64,000 bases of DNA from assembly GCF_001940455.1 (NCBI RefSeq), contig NZ_MKQR01000004.1, positions 5,623 through 69,622 on the forward strand, given 5' to 3'. The DNA comes from Actinokineospora bangkokensis (GTDB lineage: Bacteria; Actinomycetota; Actinomycetes; Mycobacteriales; Pseudonocardiaceae). This document shows positions 16,775 through 24,347 of the stretch, one piece after another; within the stretch, counting starts at the first letter, position 1; the number at the start of each line of letters is the position of its first letter. A program made the position numbers and the translations under genes. The notes beneath the pieces are model-generated. The model searched no databases. It was given only the letters and a program-made list of their open reading frames with translations, and was not told the DNA's origin.

Positions 16775-18019
16775 GTGTTGACCCCGGCGTCCCGCGTCGA
16801 CGTCGAACTCGTCAGCCCCGCCTACCCCACCCCGGGCGCGCTGCACACACTCACCCGCGCCCTGTCCCCGACCGTGTGGTTCACCGCCGAACCGGATGCC
16901 GAGCCCGCCAAGCCCTGCGCGGTGTGGTCGCTCGTCGACTCCTCGGGCTACAACGGGGTCCGCGCTGTCGGCCGTGCCTCGGTGCACCTGGCTCCCGGGC
17001 ACAGGAAACTGCGCGCGCCTGTGGTGTTGGCCGATGCTGCGGGGTACGGGCCCAGCTTGGACCCTGTTGTGGGGCTGACCGGGCGCGGGTTCCTGGACGC
17101 GCTGACGAGTGCCGGGTATGACGTGGTGCTGGTGGGGTTCGCCGAACGCCACGCATACGTGCAGGCGAACGCGGGGGTGTTGGGGGAGTGTCTGCGCCGG
17201 GTGTCGGCCGAGGGGGTGACACCGCTGGTCGTCGGCGGTGTGGGAGCCGGAGGGGTGATCGCCCGGCTGGCGTTGACGCGGTTCGAGTCTGCTGTGGACG
17301 GTTTCGCGCCGGTGTACCTGTCGCTGGACGCGCCGCACGAAGGCGCGTGGATCCCGCTGATACTCCAACAGTTCGCTTACTTCTTCGAACGCTTCCCAGG
17401 TGCTCCGGTACCGCGCGCGAACTACCTGCGATCCGTGGCCGCGCAGCAGCTGCTCACGGCGTGGGTGCCTGACGCGAAGCACTCGGGCCCGGTGGTGTCG
17501 CGGCTGCGCGGGGAGCTGGTGCGCGACCTGAACCGAGCGGGCGGGTGGCCGCCGCGATCCCGGTTGGTGGGCGTGTCCTGCGGGGTGGGCACGGGCAGGC
17601 GGTCCGATGTGGAGCCCGGGGCGATGGCCTTCGACTGGCGCCTGGGCAGCGATGCCGGTGCCACGGCCCGCTTCCAGCCCGACGGCGGGGAGGACCAGGG
17701 CATCGGCGCGGTGGAGGCACTGCTGGAAGTGCGCCGCGCCGCCACGACGGCCGTCCCCGCGTTCGACAGCGCCCCCGGCGGGCTGAGCGACTTGTTCGGC
17801 CAGGCGGCGGACGCCGTGGGCGCGAAGATCGCCGAGGAGCACCGCAGCTCCTGCTTCGTGCCCGCGGTCAGCGCCGCCGCCCTGCCCGGGGCCGACCTGC
17901 TCACCCCGGTGGCGACCACCCCGACCCGGTTCGACGCCTTCCGCTGCGCGGGGACGAACCTCCCCCACGGCCACCTCGACGACACCCTCACAACCTGGGT
18001 CCTCGACCAGCTTCCCTAG
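16775..18019 (+). CDS. Alpha/beta-hydrolase-fold protein lacking the nucleophile serine
   Basis: 414 residues from a GTG with AGGAGA at 16762-16767. The middle resembles PGAP1/lipase-type hydrolases: APVVLADAAGYG, a Rossmann-like ALTSAGYDVVLVG, then the elbow position GGVGAGGVIARLAL and PVYLSLDAPHEGAW. In active lipases the elbow is G-x-S-x-G; here it is G-V-G-A-G, so the nucleophile is Gly. A late histidine (LPHGHLDD) is still present. It may be a non-catalytic binding protein, or the annotation as hydrolase may be wrong. No signal peptide is seen. It is isolated between nrdB and a convergent pseudogene. Confidence 0.6.
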   Translation: MLTPASRVDVELVSPAYPTPGALHTLTRALSPTVWFTAEPDAEPAKPCAVWSLVDSSGYNGVRAVGRASVHLAPGHRKLRAPVVLADAAGYGPSLDPVVGLTGRGFLDALTSAGYDVVLVGFAERHAYVQANAGVLGECLRRVSAEGVTPLVVGGVGAGGVIARLALTRFESAVDGFAPVYLSLDAPHEGAWIPLILQQFAYFFERFPGAPVPRANYLRSVAAQQLLTAWVPDAKHSGPVVSRLRGELVRDLNRAGGWPPRSRLVGVSCGVGTGRRSDVEPGAMAFDWRLGSDAGATARFQPDGGEDQGIGAVEALLEVRRAATTAVPAFDSAPGGLSDLFGQAADAVGAKIAEEHRSSCFVPAVSAAALPGADLLTPVATTPTRFDAFRCAGTNLPHGHLDDTLTTWVLDQLP

Positions 18020-18045
18020 CCGCTCGCTCAGCCCGCGGGCACCGC

Positions 18046-18749
18046 CTAAACGACGCCGGTGTACCGCGCGACCGTCGCCCGCAGCACCTCCGCGTGGGTG
18101 TAGATGTCCTCGACCGACTGGATGGGGATGCGCGTCTCCACCTTGTTCTCGTCGAACACACCCAGGTACTTCTGGGTCCGGTTGAACCACAACCGCGCGA
18201 TCGGCTTGCGGTTGTTGTCGTCGAACAGCACCCCGAAGTAGGTCTTGGTGTCCCGCGCCACCACCCGCCCGGTCGGCACCTCGCTGCACACGATCGCCCG
18301 CACCACCCGGAAGCCCTCCAGCTCGTCCTCGGTGGTCACCACGTCCCCGCCGACCTCCGCCGCGGGCTCCTCGACCGCGGGCGCCACCACGCTCGACGGC
18401 ACCGTCAGCACCATGTCCGGCGTGCCGAGCGCGTTCTTCAACCGGTCGTTGACCTGCTCGTTGAGGAACTGCCGCGTCGCCTTCTCCACCAGCGGCACGA
18501 ACTGCTCCCGCACCCGCTGGGTGAAGGACCCCTCGTACACGCGGGTGGTCAGGAACCGCACCCAGTCCTCGTCCGGCGCCTTGAACTGGCCCGCCAGCAC
18601 GCGCTTGAGCTGCCCGATGTACTTCAGCTCCCCGGCGGCGCTGAGCACCGAGTCGAGGTCGAACGCCCCCTTCGCCTCATCGATCTCGATGCTCGCCCGC
18701 GCTGCTTGATCCGCTGGATCAGCGTCTGCGCGTACTCCGCGACGTCCAT
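18046..18749 (-). pseudogene. Broken type I restriction enzyme R-subunit-like (HSDR_N) gene, nuclease core deleted
   Basis: The C-terminal part is clear in one frame: FDLDSVLSAAGELKYIGQLKR, then WVRFLTTRVYEGSFTQRVREQF and FLNEQVNDRLKNAL. I recognise this as the C-terminal half of a conserved single-chain restriction-like family (about 350 residues or more) whose N-terminal HSDR_N domain holds the nuclease residues. The expected N-terminus MDVAEYAQTLIQRIKQ starts at 18749, but in another frame and fused almost directly to the C-terminal half near 18690-18705. The roughly 130-residue nuclease domain is therefore missing and the frame is shifted. An out-of-phase reading frame of 264 codons spans it, but its N-terminus matches nothing. 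Confidence 0.7.
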
Positions 18750-18942
18750 CGCACTGAACCATCGCTGTCGGTGTGTCGTGCTGATCGGGGAGCCCCTCCG
18801 GGGCCGACTGGGGCGTGTCTGACGCACCCGATCGGTCCACGGAGGTCCTCTCGTGCGCTGTGACGCCCGTGCCGCAGTTGAGGGATGTCGCGCACGACAG
18901 TGCACGCGAGGGTCGGTCACCGGTGCGTCCAGGCCCCTGCGG

Positions 18943-19392
18943 TCAGGCGCGGCGCCAGTCGTTGGTGATGGCGACGCCCGCGAGCCGGAACAGCTCGGTG
19001 ACCGGGCAGCGGCGCGCGGTCTCGGCGCCGAGGGTGGCCACCTGCTCGTCGGTCGCGTCGGTGGTGACCACGGCGTCGACCCGCAGGTTCTGGAAGGTGG
19101 TCTCGCCCTCCCGGTGCTGGCCGGTGGTCATGGTGGTGGGGTTGAAGTCGGCGGCGACGTCGATGTGCACGTGCTCGATGGTGATGCCGAGCTCCTTGGC
19201 CACCACCTGCGCGGTGACCTGGTTGCACGACGACAGCGCCGCCAGGGCGTAGGCCAGCGGGCTCGGGTGCGCGTCCTGGCCGCCGAAGGCGGGGTACGCG
19301 TCGGTCTGGATCGTGTACTCGGCGCCGGACACCGCGACGGTCTGCGCGACGCCGGTGCCCTCTCCGGAAACGGCGAAGGTAATCAGTGGCAT
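18943..19392 (-). CDS. OsmC-family protein
   Basis: 149 residues from the ATG at 19392, which fits the usual OsmC length; the frame is open upstream to 19563 but that extension looks unlike the family. The two reactive cysteines are in place: LSSCNQ (helix start) and RRCPV. OsmC/Ohr proteins reduce organic hydroperoxides through these cysteines, and the YhfA-like branch, which this resembles (HPSPLAYALAALSSC), has unclear substrates. Cytosolic dimer expected. No regulator (OhrR) is adjacent, and the ribosome site is weak. Confidence 0.85.
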   Translation of the reverse strand: MPLITFAVSGEGTGVAQTVAVSGAEYTIQTDAYPAFGGQDAHPSPLAYALAALSSCNQVTAQVVAKELGITIEHVHIDVAADFNPTTMTTGQHREGETTFQNLRVDAVVTTDATDEQVATLGAETARRCPVTELFRLAGVAITNDWRRA

Positions 19393-19731
19393 GGCAGCAG
19401 GGAACCAGCCGAGCACTGACCAGACGAGACTGTCCACTTGGTGGAATTGATCCTGCGGCCTCGGCTCGGCTGGTGTTGTCACCCGATAGTCCTGGTGGCG
19501 ACGGGTGCCGTTCAGCAGGCGCGGGCGATTTCCGCGGTGAACGGAATTCGCGCCGCCGTGCACCGGGCCGCACCGGAAATGGAGAACCTGATGATTGCGG
19601 AGGCCGGGCCGAAGGGTGTGTCGGAAAGGCCGAAGACGCCTGTCGTGAGCGATGGCGACCTCAGTGGCGGGATCCGCGGGGACGACGACGCGGTGGGCGT
19701 CGACGCGGCGGGTGCGGTGCCGGGACGCGCG
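19393..19731. other. 339-bp stretch without a convincing gene
   Basis: Lies between the leftward OsmC gene and the leftward helix-hairpin-helix gene. Short frames exist on both strands, but none has a recognisable product or good start. Part of it (about 19540-19600) is less GC-rich than its surroundings. It presumably holds the OsmC promoter. Confidence 0.5.
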
Positions 19732-20403
19732 TCACACCCGCACGGGGAAGACGACCCCCCGGTCGCGGATGAGGCCCCACTGGCTGACCGGGAGGTCCGC
19801 GATGACGAGCAGCTCGTCGATGTTCTGGAAGCGGCCCCGGTTGTCGACCACCAGGGCGGCCTCGGCCTCGGTGAGGCCGCAGACCCGGGCGATGACCTCC
19901 GCCGGGGCGCCCGCCAGGTCGACCAGGCCGCCGTCGTCGTAGCCGCGGGCCAGGTCGGGGCGGCCGATGCCGAGGTCGCGGGCCAGCAGGGGGTCGGACT
20001 CGACCAGCTGCTTGGCCTGGGTGCGGCGCTCGCGCGCGGCCAGCGCGCTCGCCACGTGCGGGTCGACCGCCGCGGGCTGGGCGGCGGGCACGGGGGCGAC
20101 CTGCGGTGCCGCGATGGCGTAGGCCCGCCTGCGCAGGCCGCTGAGCTGCGCGCAGGCCGCCACCACGACGATGATGGCCGCGATGGCGAAGGGCCACGGG
20201 GCGCGCCCGGAACCGTCCTGCAGGATCGAGGTGCCCGCCAGGATGCCCACGTCGACCGCGCCGTAGGCCAGTGCCAGCAGCACCACCCGGCGCTCGCGCA
20301 GCCGCACCGCGGCGTGCACGAACGGGACGAAGGCGAAGAGGCCGATCGTGGCGATCGGCACGATGAAGTACCACAGGCTGACCACGCGGCGTAGTGCGTT
20401 CAC
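19732..20403 (-). CDS. Membrane protein with C-terminal helix-hairpin-helix domain
   Basis: 223 residues from GTG 20403, preferred because GGGGAGA precedes it at 9-nt spacing; the frame is open to 20457. About three hydrophobic helices come first (LWYFIVPIATIGLFAFVPF, VLLALAYGAVDVGILAG, PFAIAAIIVVVAACA). The cytoplasmic tail follows, with LARDLGIGRPDLARGYDDGGLVDLAGAP and an HhH-like segment VIARVCGLTEAEAALVVDNRGRFQNIDELL. Such proteins are common in actinomycetes and uncharacterised; the HhH unit suggests nucleic acid or protein contact near the membrane. Its ribosome site lies in a hairpin arm that could control translation. Confidence 0.75.
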   Translation of the reverse strand: MNALRRVVSLWYFIVPIATIGLFAFVPFVHAAVRLRERRVVLLALAYGAVDVGILAGTSILQDGSGRAPWPFAIAAIIVVVAACAQLSGLRRRAYAIAAPQVAPVPAAQPAAVDPHVASALAARERRTQAKQLVESDPLLARDLGIGRPDLARGYDDGGLVDLAGAPAEVIARVCGLTEAEAALVVDNRGRFQNIDELLVIADLPVSQWGLIRDRGVVFPVRV

Positions 20404-20411
20404 GGTTGCTG

Positions 20412-20450
20412 TCTCCCCGATAGACCCGTATGCCATGAATCTATCGGGGA
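20412..20450 (-). promoter_or_regulatory. Inverted repeat covering the ribosome binding site of the membrane HhH gene
   Basis: TCCCCGATAGA and its exact complement (20414-20424 and 20440-20450) form an 11-bp stem with a 15-nt loop. On the transcript the 3' arm contains GGGGA of the Shine-Dalgarno for the GTG at 20403. It could be an RNA switch or simply a protein-binding palindrome in DNA. Confidence 0.5.
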
Positions 20451-20498
20451 GGATCACGCAGTGTTACCGGATTGGGCAAGCGGGGTCCGCTGCGGCGA

Positions 20499-20759
20499 TC
20501 AGCAGAACCAGCCGCCCTGGACCCAGCCGCGCTGGTTGACGTGGCCCATGGCGTAGCCCTCGGCCCAGCCCTTCTCCGAGTAGCGGGACACCTCGAAGTG
20601 CTCCCCGCGGAACAGCGTGCCGATGATGACGCCCGCGGGCTGGGTGCGGACGTAGAGCGAGTCGGCGCAGACCTCCTCGACGGTGCCCGCCGAGGCGATC
20701 GGGGCGGCGACGACGAGGGCGGCGGCGGTCAGGGCGGTGGTGATGGCGGTGCGGCGCAC
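20499..20759 (-). CDS. Small secreted SH3-like protein
   Basis: 86 residues with a clean Sec signal (MRRTAITTALTAAALVVAAPIASAG) and a mature part of about 60 residues. The pattern YVRTQPAGVIIGTLFRGEHFEV matches the bacterial SH3 (SH3_3) fold used in cell-wall binding and host-type contact proteins. Two cysteines, one after the signal and one as the last residue, could be disulfide-bonded. GTG start with GGAGG at suitable spacing. It lies 13 bp downstream of a similar small secreted gene, so the two form an operon. Confidence 0.8.
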   Translation of the reverse strand: MRRTAITTALTAAALVVAAPIASAGTVEEVCADSLYVRTQPAGVIIGTLFRGEHFEVSRYSEKGWAEGYAMGHVNQRGWVQGGWFC

Positions 20760-20772
20760 GGTGGCCTCCGGG

Positions 20773-21114
20773 TCAGTTGAGGGTGAAGCAGGAGCGCAGG
20801 AGGAACCCCCACTGGCTGGTGCCGTGCCAGAACACGTCGGCGGAGTAGCCGTTGGAGGTGATGTAGCGGACGCCGATGTAGTTGCCCTGGTACAGGGTCG
20901 CGATCGGGTCCCGGTGGCCCTCGGTGGGCGAGTAGTTGGCGAATAGCGTCGCCGACTGGCAGGAGATGTGGGCCGCGCGGGTGGGCTGCCACGGGTCGTT
21001 GATGGTGCCGCTGCCCGACTGGGCGGTCGCGCCCGCGGTGGCGGACAGGCCCACCAGCGACGCCGCGGCGGCCAGGGCGGCGACGGTGCCGCGCAGGGCG
21101 GAGGGGAGAGCCAT
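20773..21114 (-). CDS. Small secreted protein, probable SH3-like partner
   Basis: 113 residues from the ATG at 21114 (GAGAGGAAC ahead). A Sec signal ends near ATAGATAQ. The mature part includes HISCQSATLFANYSPTEGHRDPIATLYQGNYIGVRYI and ends in LLRSCFTLN. The segment DPIATLYQGNYIGV has the SH3_3-like pattern, though more weakly than its neighbour, and again two cysteines frame the domain. No function is known; extracytoplasmic location is secure. Confidence 0.72.
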   Translation of the reverse strand: MALPSALRGTVAALAAAASLVGLSATAGATAQSGSGTINDPWQPTRAAHISCQSATLFANYSPTEGHRDPIATLYQGNYIGVRYITSNGYSADVFWHGTSQWGFLLRSCFTLN

Positions 21115-21255
21115 GCGTGGTTCCTCTCGGGTTGGCGGAGAACCGGTTGGGTAAATCAGTACCGACACCCCGCCACATCCGGGAAGACGTCAACATGACC
21201 AGGCGTGCACAGGTGATGACCAGCCGTGCACCCCACCGGCGTGTCGCGGCCCGGT

Positions 21256-22968
21256 TCAGTCCACGGCGCGCCACGCCTCGCGCGCGGCGTCGGCCCGCTC
21301 CAGCCACCCCCGCCAGGTCGCCGCGCAGCCCGCGGGCTCGGCCCACGGCGACGAGCACTGGACCATCCGGGTGCCCGGCCGGTCCAACCACCTCAGCACG
21401 AGGGCGACCTCCTCGCCCACCGCGCCGCGCAGCGGACCCTCGCCGGGCAGCACCGTCTCGGCCGAGGCCACCAGCAGCTCCACCACCGGCATCGGCCGCA
21501 CGCCGCGCCGGGCCACCCCCGCCGAGGCGAGCCGCCCGTGGCGCACCACCGCGAACTCCCAGCCGCCCGCCCCGTCCGGGCGCGCGGCGACCAGCTCGGC
21601 GACCGCCGCCAGCGCCGCCAACCGCTGCCCCCGGTCCAGCCCGCGCACCAGCGTGCGCATCCGGTCGCGGTCGGCCCTGGCCTGCTCGAACCGGCGCGCC
21701 TCGGCCAGCTCGGTCAACCGCAGCGCCAGCCGTCGCAGCGGGTCGGTGCTCGCCCCGGCCACCAGCGACGCCACCGCGGCCACGGCGGGCGCGTACTCCT
21801 GCGCGCTCTGCCGCCCCGCGCACGGCGCCGCGCAGCGCTCCAGCTCGGCCAGCGCGCACGGCGTGGCCGACGGGGACTTCGCCGGGATCTTCACCGTGCA
21901 CGGCCGCACCCCGGTCGCGGCCTGCATGGCCTGCATCGCCTCCTCCGCCCGCGCCCGGCCGCGGAAGGGCCCCAGCGCGCCGTCGCGGGCGGTGCGCACC
22001 AGCGACAGCCGGGGGAACGGCTCGTCGGTCAGCACCACCCACCAGGCGTCGCGCGGGTTCTTCGACCGGCGGTTGTAGGCGGGCTTGTGCGCCGAGATCA
22101 GCCGCAGCTCGCGCACCTCGGCCTCCAGCGGGTGCGCGCACACCACGTGGTCGACCCGCTCGGCCAGCGCCACCATCTCCCGCAGCCGCGCCCGGGTCTC
22201 CGAGCCGGTGAAGTACTGGCGCACCCGCCGCCGCAGGTCCGAGGCGGTGCCGACGTAGAGCACCTCGTCGGAGGGGCCGCGGAAGAGGTAGACGCCCGGC
22301 TCGTGCGGCAGGTCCTCGGCCAGCGTCCGCTTGCGCCGCTGGGCCGGGGTGACCTCGGGGATGTAGTCCAGCAGCTCCTCGACGGTCTGCACGCCCAGCG
22401 ACCCGACCCGCTCCAGCAGCCCGTGCAGCACGTCCACGGTGGCCTTGGCGTCGTCCAGCGCGCGGTGCACGGGCGTGGTGCTCGCCCGGAACAGCGCGGC
22501 CAGCGCCGAGAGCTTGCAGCTCGGCGCCTCCTCCCGGCTCAGCACCCGCCTGCCCAGCCGCACCGTGCACACCACCGCGGGCTTGGGCCAGGGGTAGCCG
22601 AGCCGGGCGCAGGCCGTCTTGAGGAAGCCGACGTCGAACCCGGAGTTGTGCGCCACCAGCACCGCGCCCGCGGCGAACTCCAGGAACGCGGGCAGCACCG
22701 CGTCCAGCTTCGGCGCCGCGCACACCATCACGTCGGTGATCCCGGTGAGCGCGACGACCTCCGGCGGGATGCCGCGGCCGGGGTCGACCAGGGTGGCGAA
22801 CTCGCCCAGCACCTCGCCGCCGCGCACCTTGACCGCGCCGAACTCGGTGATGGCGTCGTCCTCGTGGCTGCCGCCGGTGGTCTCCAGGTCGAACACCACG
22901 AACGTGGTGTCGCGCAGCGGCGTGCCCAGCTCGTCGAACGCCAGCTGCGGCGGGGTCTCGGTGCTCAT
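21256..22968 (-). CDS. DEDD 3'-5' exonuclease fused to a GIY-YIG (UvrC-like) nuclease domain
   Basis: 570 residues. The N-terminal DnaQ-type exonuclease has FDLETTG (Asp27, Glu29), AHNSGFD and HRALDDAKAT, giving the four acidic residues. The linker region leads to a GIY-YIG core EPGVYLFRG...VLYVGTA at about 230-260 and a UvrB-contacting/Cys-rich region (CALAELERCAAPC). This fusion is the actinobacterial homologue of M. tuberculosis Rv2191. It is expected to trim and incise DNA in repair, as an accessory to or variant of UvrC. The ATG has no Shine-Dalgarno; the intergenic space of 58 bp to a divergent gene is short. Confidence 0.92.
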   Translation of the reverse strand: MSTETPPQLAFDELGTPLRDTTFVVFDLETTGGSHEDDAITEFGAVKVRGGEVLGEFATLVDPGRGIPPEVVALTGITDVMVCAAPKLDAVLPAFLEFAAGAVLVAHNSGFDVGFLKTACARLGYPWPKPAVVCTVRLGRRVLSREEAPSCKLSALAALFRASTTPVHRALDDAKATVDVLHGLLERVGSLGVQTVEELLDYIPEVTPAQRRKRTLAEDLPHEPGVYLFRGPSDEVLYVGTASDLRRRVRQYFTGSETRARLREMVALAERVDHVVCAHPLEAEVRELRLISAHKPAYNRRSKNPRDAWWVVLTDEPFPRLSLVRTARDGALGPFRGRARAEEAMQAMQAATGVRPCTVKIPAKSPSATPCALAELERCAAPCAGRQSAQEYAPAVAAVASLVAGASTDPLRRLALRLTELAEARRFEQARADRDRMRTLVRGLDRGQRLAALAAVAELVAARPDGAGGWEFAVVRHGRLASAGVARRGVRPMPVVELLVASAETVLPGEGPLRGAVGEEVALVLRWLDRPGTRMVQCSSPWAEPAGCAATWRGWLERADAAREAWRAVD

Positions 22969-23026
22969 CGCGGCCGACGCTAGATCACCCCACCGACAGT
23001 CCCCGCGCCCGTGTGAGGATCAGCCG

Positions 23027-24232
23027 GTGGACGACCAGCGACCGACCGGCCCCCTGACCAGCACCGTCCTGCGCGCGGTCCGCCCCTGGGGCGCCGGGCC
23101 CCCGGTCGACGTCCGCTTCCGCGGCGGCGCCGTGGAGGCCATCGGCCCCGACCTCGACGGCGATGAGGTCGTCGACGGCGGGGGCGGCATCGCCGTGCCC
23201 GCGTTCGCCGACGCGCACGCCCACCTGGACTCGACCCGCCTGGGCCTGCCGTTCCGGGAGCACACCGCCGAGCCGGGCCTGCGCGGGCTGATCATGAACG
23301 ACCGGGCGAACTGGCGGCGCGCGGAGGCCTCGGTGGCCGACCGCGCCACCCACACCCTCGGCCGCACCATCGCCCGGGGCGCCACGGTGGTGCGCAGCCA
23401 CGCCCAGGTCGACACCGACTGCGGGCTGGAGCGGCTGCACGGCGTGCTCGCCGCCCGCGACGCGCACGCCGGGCGGGCGGTGGTGCAGGTCGTGGCGTTC
23501 CCGCAGGCGGGCGTCCTGCGCGACCCCGGCACCGCCGACCTGCTCGACGCCGCCCTGCGCGAGGGGGCCGACCTGGTCGGCGGGCTCGACCCCGCGGGCT
23601 ACGACCGCGATCCCGTCGGGCACCTCGACACCGTGTTCGGCCTGGCCGACAAGCACGGCGTGGGCGTCGACGTGCACCTGCACGACCCCGGTGAGCTGGG
23701 CGCGTTCGAGGTCGAGCTGATCTGCGAGCGGGCCCTGGCCCTGGACCTGCGCGGGCGGGTGGCGATCAGCCACTGCTTCGCCCTGGCGGGTGTCGACGCC
23801 GACCGCCAGGCCGCGCTGGTGGACCTGCTGGCCGAGGCGGACGTGGCGCTGACGACGGTGGCCCCGGGCGCGCGCGAGCCGCTGCCGGTCGACCGGCTGC
23901 GCGCCGCGGGGGTCCGGCTGGGCCTGGGCCAGGACGGCATCCGCGACTACTGGTCGCCCTACGGCAACGCCGACATGCTCGACCGCACCTACGAGTTCGC
24001 CCACCGCTCGGGCCTGCGCCGCGACGACGAGATCGCCGAGCGGGTGCGGGTGGCCACCACCGGCGGCGCGGCGGTGTGCGGGCTGACCGGCCACGACCTC
24101 GTCGTGGGCGGCCGGGGCGACGTGGTGGTGCTGCGCGGCGACGCCCTCACCGCCGCCGTGGTCGACCGCGACCCGGACCGGCTGGTGCTGCGGGCCGGGC
24201 GGCTGGTGGCCCGCGCCGGTGAGCTGTGCTGA
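23027..24232 (+). CDS. Cytosine deaminase-like amidohydrolase
   Basis: 401 residues from the GTG at 23027 (GAGG just upstream); a longer frame starts inside the neighbouring antisense gene and is discarded. The amidohydrolase metal site is complete: DAHAHLD, the HAQVDTD segment, VDVHLHDPG, ISHCFAL and the catalytic Asp in GLGQDGIRDYWSPYGNADML. The last block and overall length place it with CodA-type cytosine deaminases and N-substituted ammelide hydrolases. It probably deaminates a nucleobase or triazine-like ring; the exact substrate is unproven. No cytosine permease is adjacent. Confidence 0.85.
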   Translation: MDDQRPTGPLTSTVLRAVRPWGAGPPVDVRFRGGAVEAIGPDLDGDEVVDGGGGIAVPAFADAHAHLDSTRLGLPFREHTAEPGLRGLIMNDRANWRRAEASVADRATHTLGRTIARGATVVRSHAQVDTDCGLERLHGVLAARDAHAGRAVVQVVAFPQAGVLRDPGTADLLDAALREGADLVGGLDPAGYDRDPVGHLDTVFGLADKHGVGVDVHLHDPGELGAFEVELICERALALDLRGRVAISHCFALAGVDADRQAALVDLLAEADVALTTVAPGAREPLPVDRLRAAGVRLGLGQDGIRDYWSPYGNADMLDRTYEFAHRSGLRRDDEIAERVRVATTGGAAVCGLTGHDLVVGGRGDVVVLRGDALTAAVVDRDPDRLVLRAGRLVARAGELC

Positions 24233-24274
24233 CCCGCCCACCGGCCCCCGCCCACCGGCCCCCGCCCACCGGGG
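24233..24274. repeat. Three tandem 14-bp repeats
   Basis: CCCGCCCACCGGCC is repeated directly after the amidohydrolase stop (24233-24246, 24247-24260, and 24261-24274 ending GGGG). It can fold weakly; function, if any, is unknown. Confidence 0.85.
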
Positions 24275-24335
24275 CGCGGGCCGTCCACCCGGCGGGACGT
24301 GATCGCCGCCCGCGCGGCGGACCGGGCGTGCCGAC

Positions 24336-24341
24336 TACCCT
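24336..24341 (+). promoter_or_regulatory. -10 box of the NYN gene (leaderless)
   Basis: TACCCT with 6 nt to the GTG at 24348 and no ribosome binding site. Confidence 0.5.
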
Positions 24342-24347
24342 TGGGGG

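Noticed and set aside
18046-18840. Intact 264-residue gene starting at 18840
   Set aside because: Its first 50 residues are an out-of-frame reading of the true N-terminal codons; the homologous N-terminus is in another frame, so it is treated as a pseudogene.
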